A DNA stretch of 23,986 nt from JBDNFP01 sp041689775 (GCA_041689775.1 JBDNFP010000300.1:1-23986); one strand, 5' to 3'. Counted from the stretch's first letter, positions 6,675 to 16,179 are shown. Numbers and translations are program-made. Notes: a model not told the origin generated them from the letters alone.

Positions 6675-7262
6675 TCAATTAAAAGTCAATAAAAAGATAA
6701 ACAGATACACCCACAATATATCCAGAAAATGCCAGTAGGTAGCACAAATTTCAATTTGACGTAGGCTTTTGGCATGCACATTCAACTTGAAGGCGGCAAT
6801 TAAAGCATACGTCAATACAAAGAGACCGCTTATTAGGTGGAAACCGTGAAGGCCGGTGAATACATACAAAAAGGAGCCTGAAGGGTTACCTACAAAGTAA
6901 ACCTTCATATTTACCATCTCTCTCCATCCTTCAAATTGCATCCACAAGAACGCTAGTCCCAGCACAAAAGTAATAGAAATTGCAATTCTCAGATTACTAA
7001 AATTATCTTTTTTTGCTGAAAAGTATGCCCACTGCATGCTCAGACTACTCGCTATAAGTACAAATGTACTATATGTAAATATAGCTGGCATCTCAAATTC
7101 GAGCCAATTCCCTTCGGCCCGACGCACTAAGTAAGCGCTTGTTTGTGACGCAAAGAGCATTACAATACTAACGATAAACAACCATAATATAAACTTTTTC
7201 GGATCAACCGATAAGGTTGCCTCCGGTTCTTTCTGTATAGGTAATTGATGAAGCGTATCCAT
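6675..7262 (-). CDS. Cytochrome c oxidase subunit III-type protein (shorter copy)
   Basis: 195 residues with five membrane helices. It keeps the family motifs QTSAYLVRRA in the first helix region, GLHGFHLISGLF, and the terminal EICATYWHFLDILWVYLFIF. It is shorter than classical seven-helix subunit III, as is common for the five-helix bacterial forms. It sits between ctaB (17 bases upstream) and the longer subunit III gene. Paired subunit III genes like this occur in Bacteroidota oxidase operons; whether both copies enter the same complex cannot be told from sequence. Confidence 0.9.
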   Translation of the reverse strand: MDTLHQLPIQKEPEATLSVDPKKFILWLFIVSIVMLFASQTSAYLVRRAEGNWLEFEMPAIFTYSTFVLIASSLSMQWAYFSAKKDNFSNLRIAISITFVLGLAFLWMQFEGWREMVNMKVYFVGNPSGSFLYVFTGLHGFHLISGLFVLTYALIAAFKLNVHAKSLRQIEICATYWHFLDILWVYLFIFLLTFN

Positions 7263-7279
7263 AATCGCTATCTAAGGTA

Positions 7280-8173
7280 TTATAATTTATCAAGTAAAAA
7301 CGCTATCTGCACAATTGGCAAATAGATAAATGATCCGAACATCAGTTGTAGCGCAGTTTTATCGGTACACTTACGCATTAGATGAAACGTTTGAGCCAGA
7401 AACAAAACACCGAAAATCGTTGCGATGAAAGCGGAGTTTATCCCAGTCATTTCTAGCTTAAAAGGCAGCCAGCCAAAGGGCAATAAAAACAGGGTGTAAA
7501 TCATCATCTGAATTGCAGTATTCAGGTCTTTCCCACCTTCAGAAGGAAGTAATTTAAAGCCCGCTCTTTTGTAATCCTCATCCAAAACCCAAGCAATAGC
7601 CCAAAAGTGAGGAAACTGCCAGAAGAATTGAATAGCAAACAATATTCCTGGCTCTAAACCAAACTGATTCGTAGCCGCCACCCAGCCAATCATAGGGGGA
7701 AACGCGCCGGGTATTGCGCCCACGAAAACAGCAATTGGCCCAACTCTTTTCAAGGGTGTGTAAACGAATCCATACAGAATTAGTGATAACGCCGCTAGAA
7801 GCGCTGTGCTTATATTGAAGAAAAGAGTAAATATAAGAAGGGATGAAGTACCCAGAAATAGGGCCCAAACTATTGCCTCCTGCACCGTAACCCTGCCACT
7901 GGGTAGGGGTCTATTTTCGGTTCTTTTCATCAACTTATCCAAATCTTTTTCAATGATCTGGTTGATGATGTTGGCCGCACCCGTAATCCCTATCGCTGCC
8001 ACACAAAATATGGTTAGTAAACCCAAGTCAATTGTATTAGTGGCTAAGCTGTACCCATACGCACCCGAGAAGGCAACAAGGGTCGAGAGTCTAAACTTGA
8101 GAAGCTCAAAAAAAGCCTTCAACTTCATACCAACCTTACTATCAATAGTCAAATTATTATCGGACACAATCAT
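7280..8173 (-). CDS. ctaB: Heme O synthase (protoheme IX farnesyltransferase)
   Basis: 297 residues with about eight to nine membrane helices of the UbiA prenyltransferase superfamily. It adds a farnesyl group to heme B to make heme O, the precursor of the heme A that ctaA produces for the oxidase encoded nearby. The first Asp-rich motif reads NQIIEKDLDKLMKRT, followed by ENRPLPSG, and the second conserved loop is EDYKRAGFKLLP; both are typical. The first acidic residue of motif one is Glu, not Asp. The ORF starts at 8173, but a start at residue 16 (MKLKAFFELLKFR, 8128) would give the usual family N-terminus. Confidence 0.94.
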   Translation of the reverse strand: MIVSDNNLTIDSKVGMKLKAFFELLKFRLSTLVAFSGAYGYSLATNTIDLGLLTIFCVAAIGITGAANIINQIIEKDLDKLMKRTENRPLPSGRVTVQEAIVWALFLGTSSLLIFTLFFNISTALLAALSLILYGFVYTPLKRVGPIAVFVGAIPGAFPPMIGWVAATNQFGLEPGILFAIQFFWQFPHFWAIAWVLDEDYKRAGFKLLPSEGGKDLNTAIQMMIYTLFLLPFGWLPFKLEMTGINSAFIATIFGVLFLAQTFHLMRKCTDKTALQLMFGSFIYLPIVQIAFLLDKL

Positions 8174-8215
8174 TTTTTCATAGTATTAGAACCACCTAGT
8201 AGACCACAAACTCTC

Positions 8216-9241
8216 TTAAGAAACAAGTGCTTCTGTTTTACGTGGCATTATATTCTTTAATTCTTTGTTAGCATCCAGACTAGTCCAGATTACAAATTGA
8301 ATACCCAACATCATAATTGCTACGGTCAGGTGAATAGGCTGTGCAAAAGCAGGAACCGCAAAATAGGCCATAATGATCCCTGTCAAAACTTCTACAAGCA
8401 CTAAGGCCATCAATAACTTTGCGAGCGAATACAATGTACCAGCGTTCCTTACAAACTTCGATATGCCATACAAAACCAAGGCATTACTCACTAGTACCAG
8501 AATTGAGAAAGATCGATGAATATAAAACGAAAGTCCAAGGCCTTCCACCCATTCATTTCTGGCCGTATAGCCTAGTCCCCTAATGACCATATCCATGGAT
8601 TCTCGTACTTGCGTACCCAGCATTACTTGAGAAAATGACAAAATTAGAGCAACAACTAGAACCAGTTTAATCATTTTCTTCTTCTCAACTTTCTCTGGCA
8701 GTAATTTACCAGCGTAGGTCTTGGTAAGAACAAGCAGCAATATGAAAACGATTACGATCGCTACAATCATATGCAGCGTCACCATAAATGGGTGCAGTTC
8801 AGTAGAGACGACCTTCGAACCCAACCACCCCTGGAAGCCTACTAAGATAAAAGCTGATAGGCTAGCGAAGAAAATGCGGGGTTGTGATGTACGCAGGTAA
8901 GGTATCGATGCTAGCAAGGTAGCAAATATTAGCAAACCGGTGAACACGCCCAATAGGCGATTCACGTATTCAATCCAAGTCTTAACCGCATTAAATTCTA
9001 CTTCACCTTTTAACTTGGCTCCATAAATCTCCTTATAATCCAATGGTAGCTGGGACACCTCCGTGGGAGGTATCCAGCTACCAAAGCATTTAGGCCAATC
9101 AGGACATCCCATGCCTGCTCCTGTACTTCTAACGACACCACCTGCAATAATCAGCAGATAGACCGTCGCGACTGTAAACAGAGCTAGACGCCTGAAAACA
9201 CGGTTGTATTTTGGATCAATGAGTGTTTTTAAATTGATCAT
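8216..9241 (-). CDS. ctaA: Heme A synthase (COX15/CtaA family)
   Basis: 341 residues with eight membrane helices in two four-helix halves. It oxidises the C8 methyl of heme O to make heme A. An extracytoplasmic loop carries the cysteine pair C46/C52 (MGCPDWPKC) after GGVVRSTGAG. Heme-ligand candidates are H157 (TLHMIVA), H242 (YIHRSFS) and H304 (PIHLTVA). The fourth expected site, in the ExxHR motif of the first half, reads EYVNR (E91, N94), so one His is Asn. The gene starts inside the end of coxA with a 26-base overlap, a sign of coupled expression of the oxidase core and its cofactor enzyme. Confidence 0.94.
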   Translation of the reverse strand: MINLKTLIDPKYNRVFRRLALFTVATVYLLIIAGGVVRSTGAGMGCPDWPKCFGSWIPPTEVSQLPLDYKEIYGAKLKGEVEFNAVKTWIEYVNRLLGVFTGLLIFATLLASIPYLRTSQPRIFFASLSAFILVGFQGWLGSKVVSTELHPFMVTLHMIVAIVIVFILLLVLTKTYAGKLLPEKVEKKKMIKLVLVVALILSFSQVMLGTQVRESMDMVIRGLGYTARNEWVEGLGLSFYIHRSFSILVLVSNALVLYGISKFVRNAGTLYSLAKLLMALVLVEVLTGIIMAYFAVPAFAQPIHLTVAIMMLGIQFVIWTSLDANKELKNIMPRKTEALVS

Positions 9242-11096
9242 TGAAGTTTTGCGCCTCTATCTCAGCCTCCATCGAAATCTGCTCATTTTCGTGAGGCAAA
9301 TTAGATTCTAGTGTCTGTGAATAGGGTACATTTTGGGGGATAAAATCTTCGGGAGCACCGGGCTTACTATAATCATAAGACCAACGATATACCGCAGGGA
9401 TCTCACCAGGCCAGTTACCGTGGCCGGGGTTGACTGGTGCAGTCCATTCCAACGTGTTGGAACGCCATGGATTCTGAGGAGCCTTCTTACCTCTAAAAAT
9501 ACTAGAGAAGAAATTCCAAAGGAAGATAAACTGGGCAAAGAAAGTAAACACCGCCGCAATAGTCACGAACATATTCAGGTCAGTAAATGACTTGGTAAAA
9601 TCATAGCTAGTGAACTGGTAGTAACGACGTGGGAAACCTGCGATACCAATATAGTGCATTGGAAAGAACACAAGATAAATCCCGATAAATGTTAACCAGA
9701 AATGTACCTGACCCAATGTATTGTTCATCATACGGCCAAACATTTTGGGGAACCAGTGGTAAACACCGGCAAATAACCCGAACGCCGACGCAGCACCCAT
9801 TACGATGTGGAAGTGGGCTACTACGAAATAAGTATCATGCAATTGAATATCAAGGGCGCTGTTACCCAAAATAATACCAGTCAAACCACCCGACACAAAG
9901 AAAGAAACTAGCCCAATCGAGAAAAGCATTGCAGGAGTAAACACAATATTACCCTGCCAAAGTGTCGTAATGTAGTTAAAGGCCTTCACTGCGGATGGTA
10001 CCGCGATAATCAGCGTCAAAAACATGAATACCGAGCCAAGGAACGGATTCATACCAGTCACAAACATGTGGTGACCCCATACAACAAACGCAAGAAAAGC
10101 AATACCTAACATCGATGCGATCATGGCCCTATATCCAAAGATTGGCTTACGGGAATTAGTAGCAATAATTTCGGATGTAATGCCTAGCGCTGGAAGAAGT
10201 ACGATATATACCTCCGGATGTCCCAGGAACCAAAATAAGTGTTGAAATAGAATCGGGCTACCACCAACGTTAGGTAGTGCTTCTCCTCCAATGTATATCT
10301 CAGACAGATAGAAACTAGTTCCAAAGTGACGATCAAAAATCAGCAATAATGTGGCTGACAACAATACCGGGAATGAAATCAAACCAAGAATTGCGGTAAT
10401 CATGAACGCCCAAATTGTCAAGGGGAGACGACTAAATGTCATACCCCTCGTTCGGAGGTTAATAACCGTAGTGATGTAGTTAATGCCACCCAATAGCTGT
10501 GATACAATAAACAACGTCATACTTGTCAGCCACAACGTCATGCCCATTCCTGAACCCGGGTGAGCTTGGGGCAGGGCACTTAGAGGTGGGTATATGACCC
10601 ATCCACCTGCTGCTGGACCCATTTGAAGGAACAGCGAAGAAAACATAATCACACTGGCAATAAAGAAGAACCAGTACGACAACATGTTCAAGAATCCGGA
10701 TGCCATGTCTCGGGCACCAATTTGAAGGGGAATCAAAAAATTACTGAATGTACCACTCAAGCCAGCCGTCAACACAAAGAATACCATGATAGTACCGTGC
10801 ATTGTCACGAGGGCAAGATAAAAATTGGGATCGATCTTACCTGCCTCATCGATCCATTTGCCTAAAAAAGGTTTTAGCCAGGAATTATCTGCATTGGGAA
10901 AACCTAGTTGAAGACGAAAAACTGATGACATTGCAATTCCAAGTATTGCCCAAAATATACCGGTGATCAGATACTGCTTTGCAATTACTTTGTGATCCTC
11001 AGAAAAAATATACTTCCGCCAGAAGTTCTGCTCGTCGTGATGTACATTCTCATCTTCATGTACGACCGCATCAATTCCTGTTTCTACTACTGACAT
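9216..11096 (-). CDS. coxA: Cytochrome c oxidase subunit I (aa3, A1 type)
   Basis: 626 residues, 12 core helices plus extended termini. It reduces oxygen at the heme a3-CuB site and pumps protons. All ligands are visible: H100 and H430 for heme a, H428 for heme a3, and H293, H342 and H343 for CuB. Y297 of GHPEVY is the residue cross-linked to H293. The Glu in GHPEVY (E295) and D130 in the ARDM segment support an A1-type proton D-channel. The 30-residue acidic/His-rich N-terminus and the soluble C-terminus (about 545-626) are longer than in proteobacterial forms. It overlaps ctaA by 26 bases, and coxB lies 30 bases upstream. Confidence 0.98.
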   Translation of the reverse strand: MSVVETGIDAVVHEDENVHHDEQNFWRKYIFSEDHKVIAKQYLITGIFWAILGIAMSSVFRLQLGFPNADNSWLKPFLGKWIDEAGKIDPNFYLALVTMHGTIMVFFVLTAGLSGTFSNFLIPLQIGARDMASGFLNMLSYWFFFIASVIMFSSLFLQMGPAAGGWVIYPPLSALPQAHPGSGMGMTLWLTSMTLFIVSQLLGGINYITTVINLRTRGMTFSRLPLTIWAFMITAILGLISFPVLLSATLLLIFDRHFGTSFYLSEIYIGGEALPNVGGSPILFQHLFWFLGHPEVYIVLLPALGITSEIIATNSRKPIFGYRAMIASMLGIAFLAFVVWGHHMFVTGMNPFLGSVFMFLTLIIAVPSAVKAFNYITTLWQGNIVFTPAMLFSIGLVSFFVSGGLTGIILGNSALDIQLHDTYFVVAHFHIVMGAASAFGLFAGVYHWFPKMFGRMMNNTLGQVHFWLTFIGIYLVFFPMHYIGIAGFPRRYYQFTSYDFTKSFTDLNMFVTIAAVFTFFAQFIFLWNFFSSIFRGKKAPQNPWRSNTLEWTAPVNPGHGNWPGEIPAVYRWSYDYSKPGAPEDFIPQNVPYSQTLESNLPHENEQISMEAEIEAQNFNDQFKNTH

Positions 11097-11126
11097 ATCT
11101 ACAATGAATTAATTTTAAAAAATTTA

Positions 11127-12233
11127 TTAACGAAGTGATGCTGATGTTCCCACCGAGGCTCCAGTTACTTGGACCATCGTGCTATCCGGAGTTCCTAGCG
11201 CCGGGACGTATTTCATTGCCTTTGCTTTCAAATTATCAGGAACTTTGGCCAAGTATTCTGGGTAAGTTTCCAAGAAAGTTTTCTGCTCTGCACACCACTT
11301 CTGATACGAAGCCTCATCTTCAACGATCAGGCGAAGACGCATTGCAAAGTGACCACGGCCACAAACTTCGGTACAAGCGATCTCATAGTCAAAGTCAGGA
11401 TTAGTTAGGTCAGAACGCATTTGAGCAGTGGTTTTGTCTGGTACAAACCAGAATTTAGTAGGCATTCCAGGAACCGCGTCCATTTTCACACGCATGTGAG
11501 GGATAAATACGCTGTGCAGTACATCGCGTGCTCTTATTTTCAAAAGAACAGGCTTGTTAACTGGTACGTGCAACTCTGATACACTAATGAAATCATCAAA
11601 TGCATTTTCATCTGACAAATCGATACCCATTTCATTTTGGTTATCAATTAGTTTATAGTTATAATTACCGAGCTGCCTATTATCAACACCTGGATAACGT
11701 ACGTACCAACCAAACTGTTTACCCATGATCTCAAATACCTCTGCATCCTTTGGGGCGTCAGATGTAATGTCAGACCACGCTTTCCACCCGGTAAATACCA
11801 GAAGCGCCATTATAACGGCGGGAACAATAGTCCAAATGATTTCAAGTTTGTGGTTCTCTGGGTAGAAAGTTGCTTTCCTGCCTGACTTGTACTGATACTT
11901 CCATGCGAAGTAGAATATAAGAAAATTAACGAAAAAGAAAGCAATCGTTAAGACACCCATTGAAAGCCAAAAAAGGTCATCTGTTCTTCTTCCGTGGATG
12001 GAAGATGCTTCGGGCAGAAAACTCTTTTCCGCACTTATGTATGACCATACGAAGCCAACTGTACCCAAAACTAAGAATACGATAAACATCGCTGCGTTCC
12101 AACCATTACCTTCCGGATTATCGGTTGGTTCACTGGTGCTGTTAACTCCTTTGAGGACATTTCGCATCTTGGAAATGACCATAATAGTCAACACCAAAAA
12201 GATGACAACAAGAAATCCAATTATGTAAGTCAT
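11127..12233 (-). CDS. coxB: Cytochrome c oxidase subunit II
   Basis: 368 residues. Hydrophobic segments lie at about 2-20, 47-65, 88-111 and 131-150, so there are more N-terminal helices than the usual two. The periplasmic cupredoxin domain carries a full CuA site: H240, C287, E289, C291, H295 and M298, in DVLHSVF and CTEVCGRGHFAM. There is no C-terminal cytochrome c domain, so this is not a caa3-type subunit; electrons must come from an external c heme, most simply ActE or the ActA N-terminal domain of the ACIII encoded just upstream (inference). It follows actF by 24 bases. Confidence 0.97.
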   Translation of the reverse strand: MTYIIGFLVVIFLVLTIMVISKMRNVLKGVNSTSEPTDNPEGNGWNAAMFIVFLVLGTVGFVWSYISAEKSFLPEASSIHGRRTDDLFWLSMGVLTIAFFFVNFLIFYFAWKYQYKSGRKATFYPENHKLEIIWTIVPAVIMALLVFTGWKAWSDITSDAPKDAEVFEIMGKQFGWYVRYPGVDNRQLGNYNYKLIDNQNEMGIDLSDENAFDDFISVSELHVPVNKPVLLKIRARDVLHSVFIPHMRVKMDAVPGMPTKFWFVPDKTTAQMRSDLTNPDFDYEIACTEVCGRGHFAMRLRLIVEDEASYQKWCAEQKTFLETYPEYLAKVPDNLKAKAMKYVPALGTPDSTMVQVTGASVGTSASLR

Positions 12234-12257
12234 GATGATTATTTTATTGTGCTTATA

Positions 12258-13553
12258 CTACGCTATATCGTGGTGCAAAGACTCTTCGAGCATCGGATGA
12301 TTCTTGGGGACAAGATTTGCTTTGGTAAGCTGAGCAGAAATCACCCAAATGAAAGAGCATACGAACAACAGGATAAATCCAAACTCAACGGGTCCAAAAC
12401 CAGCGTTTTCCCCTACTGTACCGGGCATAATATTCGTGTAAAAATCAAAGTAATGACCTATCAACACACTCCAACACGCTACCTTGAGAATCGAATGCGT
12501 AGCCTTTGCATCCCTTGTCATAAGAACTAGGAATGGAAAGAAAAAGTTTAGAAAAAGAGTAATGAAAAACGGCGCTTTAAAAATACCGCCATAACCATTG
12601 AAACGCTCTTCATAATAGATTGCTTCTTCGGGTAGGTTAGCGTAATAAATGAGCAGGAATTGAGAGAACCATATATAAGCCCAGAAAATACTGAACGCAA
12701 ATACAAATTTACCTAAATCTCTCAGGTGGCTATTCGTTACTGCTTTGAGGTAGCCCATTTCACGTAGAGTAACCACCGCTAAAGTAATTACTGCCAGTCC
12801 GGAAACATGCCAACTAGCCAACGTGTACCAGCCAAACATTGTACTGAACCAGTGGGTGTCGATTGACATCACAAAATCCCACGCAGCAGTTGAGGAAGTT
12901 ACGGCAAATACAATGAGAAAAGCCGTTCCAAACTTTATTGATTTGTAATAGAACTTCGTACCGCCAATTTCATCCTCTTTAAGGGAAGCATTCCGAATAA
13001 CTCTCCAGAGAGAGTACCATGACACAAAGTAGAACACCATTCTTGCTAAAAAGAAAGGCGTGTTTAAAAATTCTTGCTTCCCCGCAATAATGGGGTCGTA
13101 TTCTGCCCCGCCTACTTCATACAAACCTTCATGGGTCCAGTGAAATAAATCATGGCCTCCTAGAAGGAAGGTTATCAACATTATGATACCAGTAACTGGT
13201 AAAAACGCAGGCATTGCCTCAGGAATTCTTTTGAATACTGCTGACCAACCTGCCTCAGCCAAATAATTGTAAGACATGAAAAACATGCCTATCACTGAAA
13301 TTCCAGTAAAATACACCGCATTTACCCATATGTTAGCCCATATGCGGGTCATCCAGTTACTAGCGTGAACTGCACCTTCTGCGTGTTCGGCGCCGTTGCC
13401 GGCTGCTTCGTGCCCGGAACCGTTAGCAAGCAAAAAAGCTCCAATCAGCACCAAGGCCAATCCAATGGCTCCGCCAATTAGTAATTTTCGTTTTGCACCC
13501 GAAGTGAATTCAAATTGTTCATCAAGGGAAGGTATCGAATGTGCTGATGCCAT
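12258..13553 (-). CDS. actF: ACIII subunit ActF (NrfD-like quinol-interacting membrane protein)
   Basis: 431 residues with about ten membrane helices of the NrfD/PsrC type, paralogous to ActC. Recognisable features are the N-terminal soluble segment ending near residue 20, a loop rich in His and Ala (about 50-64), and FLLGGHDLFHWTHEGLYE between helices. In the known ACIII structures ActF packs against ActC and contains a helix-bundle proton pathway but is thought not to be the main quinol site. It lies 30 bases after actE and 24 before coxB, so ACIII and oxidase genes run on without a break. Confidence 0.93.
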   Translation of the reverse strand: MASAHSIPSLDEQFEFTSGAKRKLLIGGAIGLALVLIGAFLLANGSGHEAAGNGAEHAEGAVHASNWMTRIWANIWVNAVYFTGISVIGMFFMSYNYLAEAGWSAVFKRIPEAMPAFLPVTGIIMLITFLLGGHDLFHWTHEGLYEVGGAEYDPIIAGKQEFLNTPFFLARMVFYFVSWYSLWRVIRNASLKEDEIGGTKFYYKSIKFGTAFLIVFAVTSSTAAWDFVMSIDTHWFSTMFGWYTLASWHVSGLAVITLAVVTLREMGYLKAVTNSHLRDLGKFVFAFSIFWAYIWFSQFLLIYYANLPEEAIYYEERFNGYGGIFKAPFFITLFLNFFFPFLVLMTRDAKATHSILKVACWSVLIGHYFDFYTNIMPGTVGENAGFGPVEFGFILLFVCSFIWVISAQLTKANLVPKNHPMLEESLHHDIA

Positions 13554-13583
13554 TATCGTATTTTTTACTCTGTTTTCAAAAAT

Positions 13584-14195
13584 TTAAGAATCTTTCTGAA
13601 GCTGATGTACATAGTGTACTACTTTCCAGCGCTCCTCAGGATCCAGTTGGGATCCATGGGGCCACATACGACCTTTGCCATGTGTAATCACGTGAAAAAT
13701 GTGCCCATCGTTCATATCCTTGTAGGCGTCAGCTTTATAGTTGGGAACCCCCTTGTACACTTTACCAACAGTACCATCACCCGCGCCACCTTCACCATGA
13801 CAATGCTGACAATATCTTTCGTACATGGCTTTGCCTTCTGCCAAAGATTTTTCATTCATTGGCACTGGATTAACAAGAGTACGTTCTGCAATTGAAATAC
13901 TGTCTTTGGGTACATTGTAAACCATGAAGTCTATCTTAACAGAGTCACCACTACCAAACTTAGTATCATAATTACGGCGTGAAACAGTACCTTCAACCGG
14001 GTTCCGCATGTTCAGTCCCATAGGATTGATCGGGTGTGCTTTTATCTGACGGAAAGGCTCATAGCCAAGCGACCAGTACATGTTAGGGGCAAACTCTAAA
14101 CCTGGGTTCTGAGGGTCACGCTTGCAGCTGGATACGGCAACAGCAAAAAAAGCTACTACCAATACATACTTATATTTATTTCGAAAATTCATCAT
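13584..14195 (-). CDS. actE: ACIII subunit ActE (lipid-anchored monoheme cytochrome c)
   Basis: 203 residues. A short signal sequence ends in a lipobox-like VAVSSC, so C24 is probably the lipidated first residue of the mature protein. One heme c site, CQHCH (129-133), starts a class I cytochrome c domain; GRMWPH near 176-181 offers the likely Met ligand. ActE is the electron exit on the periplasmic side in ACIII and can contact oxidase subunit II in supercomplexes. Two adjacent Met codons (14195, 14192) make the exact start ambiguous. It lies 9 bases after actD. Confidence 0.93.
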   Translation of the reverse strand: MMNFRNKYKYVLVVAFFAVAVSSCKRDPQNPGLEFAPNMYWSLGYEPFRQIKAHPINPMGLNMRNPVEGTVSRRNYDTKFGSGDSVKIDFMVYNVPKDSISIAERTLVNPVPMNEKSLAEGKAMYERYCQHCHGEGGAGDGTVGKVYKGVPNYKADAYKDMNDGHIFHVITHGKGRMWPHGSQLDPEERWKVVHYVHQLQKDS

Positions 14196-14204
14196 CCGAT
14201 TTAA

Positions 14205-14732
14205 TTAGAATTGTTTGATGTTCACCTCTTCGGCTCCTGACTCTTTCAAAACCTTCGTAATCTGCTCTTCAGTAAGTTTGTTCTTTCCAAGGTCAATAGC
14301 CATTACGAACTTGTTGTCCGTTGAGCGAAGATCAAACATATTTGGATTTGCACTAGGGCCTAGGCCATTCGTCACCAAAAAGGTTCCGACCATTCCAAAT
14401 GCAGTAAACAGAACTGTAAGTTCAAAAGTAACCGGGATATAGTTTGGAATCGAAATAGGGTCTTTCCCCCCTACAATCATCGGCCAATCGATACCCATTG
14501 TCCAAATTGTCAAGCATAGTGCACAAATGCAGCCCGCTATACCAAACATGAATGCGGCAACACCGATGCGGGTACGGGAATGTCCCAGTGCTTCGTCTAA
14601 ACCGTGGATTGCGAATGGAGAATACACTTCTGATATGTTCACTCCTGCTTTACGTAATGTGGGAACAGCATGAAGTATCACTTCATCATCATCGTACACT
14701 CCCACAAGATATTTTCCGTTTATCTCTGCCAT
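14205..14732 (-). CDS. actD: ACIII subunit ActD (DUF3341 family)
   Basis: 175 residues. A cytoplasmic N-terminal domain begins KYLVGVYDDDEVILHAV and contains the family's SPFAIHGLDEALG segment (38-50). Two transmembrane helices follow (about 55-77 and 100-122), joined by a loop with WPMIVGGKDPISIP, and a cytoplasmic tail (from about 130). ActD has no cofactor and stabilises the membrane part of ACIII. It sits between actC (19 bases) and actE (9 bases). Confidence 0.94.
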   Translation of the reverse strand: MAEINGKYLVGVYDDDEVILHAVPTLRKAGVNISEVYSPFAIHGLDEALGHSRTRIGVAAFMFGIAGCICALCLTIWTMGIDWPMIVGGKDPISIPNYIPVTFELTVLFTAFGMVGTFLVTNGLGPSANPNMFDLRSTDNKFVMAIDLGKNKLTEEQITKVLKESGAEEVNIKQF

Positions 14733-14751
14733 AAGTCGTGATCAATTGTAT

Positions 14752-16179
14752 TTATTGAGCGTCTTTGTTAAATGAAGGGTTAGTTACTCTTTCTGCTTTG
14801 GCAACACCAGCCACCTTAGCAGGCAACTTTTCTGATGACGATCGGATAACCGCCTTCAATTCCGCCATGTTAATTACCGGTAAGTATTTAGAGAAAAGCA
14901 AGAACAAAGTAAAGAAGAAGCCAAAGGAGAAAATATAGTCACCAATATCATAACGGGTTGGCGAGAACATAGCCCAGCTCGAAGGAAGGTAGTCACGGTG
15001 CAGCGACGTTACAATAATTACAAAGCGCTCGAACCACATTCCGATGTTAACAATTACCGAGATGAAGAAAGTCCACGTAATACTCCGGCGAATCCGACGG
15101 GACCAGAAAAGCTGTGGAGAAATCACATTACAGGTCATCATCGTCCAATATGCCCACCAGTAAGGTCCGGTGGCACGGTTAATGAAAGCATAGCTTTCGT
15201 ATTCTACACCAGAGTACCAAGCGATGAAGAACTCAGTTAGGTAAGCAACACCGACAATAGAACCGGTAAGGGTAATCACCTTGTTCATTGATTCGATGTG
15301 CTCCAAGGTAATATAATCTTCAAGTCGATACACAACACGCGTGATCAACATCAGGTTTTGCACCATGGCAAAGCCGGAGAAAATGGCTCCCGCTACGAAA
15401 TAAGGAGGAAAAATTGTCGTGTGCCATCCTGGAATTACCGAGGTGGCAAAGTCCATACTTACAATCGTGTGTACTGAAAGTACCAGAGGAGTTGATAAAC
15501 CCGCAAGAATTAAGCTAACGTATTCATAGCGTGACCAAGTCTTAGCTGATCCATTCCATCCCATTGCCAGAGTTCCGTAGATATAACGAGACACTTTATT
15601 TTGAGCGCGGTCACGGATTGTGGCAAGGTCAGGAATAAGGCCAATGTACCAGAATACCAACGAGACTGAGAAGTAAGTACTAATCGCAAATACGTCCCAG
15701 ACCAGTGGTGAGTTAAAGTTAACCCAAAGTGATCCAAAAGTATTAGGCAGTGGTAAAGCCCAGTAAGCTAACCACGGACGTCCCATGTGCATCAAAATAA
15801 AGGATGCTGCACACAAAACCGCAAAAATGGTCATTGCTTCAGCTGCCCTGTTGATGGAGGTTCTCCACTTTTGACGGAATAAAAGCAATACGGCAGAGAT
15901 CAGCGTACCGGCGTGACCGATACCTACCCACCATACAAAGTTTGTGATGTCCCATGCCCAACCTACGGTTTTATTTAAGCCCCAAACGCCAAGACCTTCC
16001 CACCAGGTCCAGAATAGGCAAGCCGTACCATAGGCTAACACAATCACAGAAATAGTGAATGCGATTTTCCATTCTTTGGTGGGTTTGCCTTCTACCTGAC
16101 GGCATATATCTTCCGTTACATCGGCGTACGTCTTTCCGCCAGTAATGAGCGGTGGTCTCACGGGTGAAGTAACATGCAT
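14752..16179 (-). CDS. actC: ACIII subunit ActC (NrfD-like quinol-oxidising membrane subunit)
   Basis: 475 residues with about ten membrane helices of the NrfD/PsrC family and a cytoplasmic N-terminus. Conserved stretches include FVWWVGIGHAGTLISA (81-96, with H89) and ILMHMGRPWLAYW. In ACIII the quinol site lies at the periplasmic face of ActC, next to the [3Fe-4S] cluster of ActB, so this is the likely menaquinol entry point. It lies 52 bases after actB, with no promoter or hairpin that I can see in that gap. Confidence 0.95.
   Translation of the reverse strand: MHVTSPVRPPLITGGKTYADVTEDICRQVEGKPTKEWKIAFTISVIVLAYGTACLFWTWWEGLGVWGLNKTVGWAWDITNFVWWVGIGHAGTLISAVLLLFRQKWRTSINRAAEAMTIFAVLCAASFILMHMGRPWLAYWALPLPNTFGSLWVNFNSPLVWDVFAISTYFSVSLVFWYIGLIPDLATIRDRAQNKVSRYIYGTLAMGWNGSAKTWSRYEYVSLILAGLSTPLVLSVHTIVSMDFATSVIPGWHTTIFPPYFVAGAIFSGFAMVQNLMLITRVVYRLEDYITLEHIESMNKVITLTGSIVGVAYLTEFFIAWYSGVEYESYAFINRATGPYWWAYWTMMTCNVISPQLFWSRRIRRSITWTFFISVIVNIGMWFERFVIIVTSLHRDYLPSSWAMFSPTRYDIGDYIFSFGFFFTLFLLFSKYLPVINMAELKAVIRSSSEKLPAKVAGVAKAERVTNPSFNKDAQ

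Noticed and set aside
11127..12233. A caa3-type oxidase with a cytochrome c domain on subunit II.
   Set aside because: No CxxCH occurs in the C-terminal region after the CuA site; the protein ends in a low-complexity tail.
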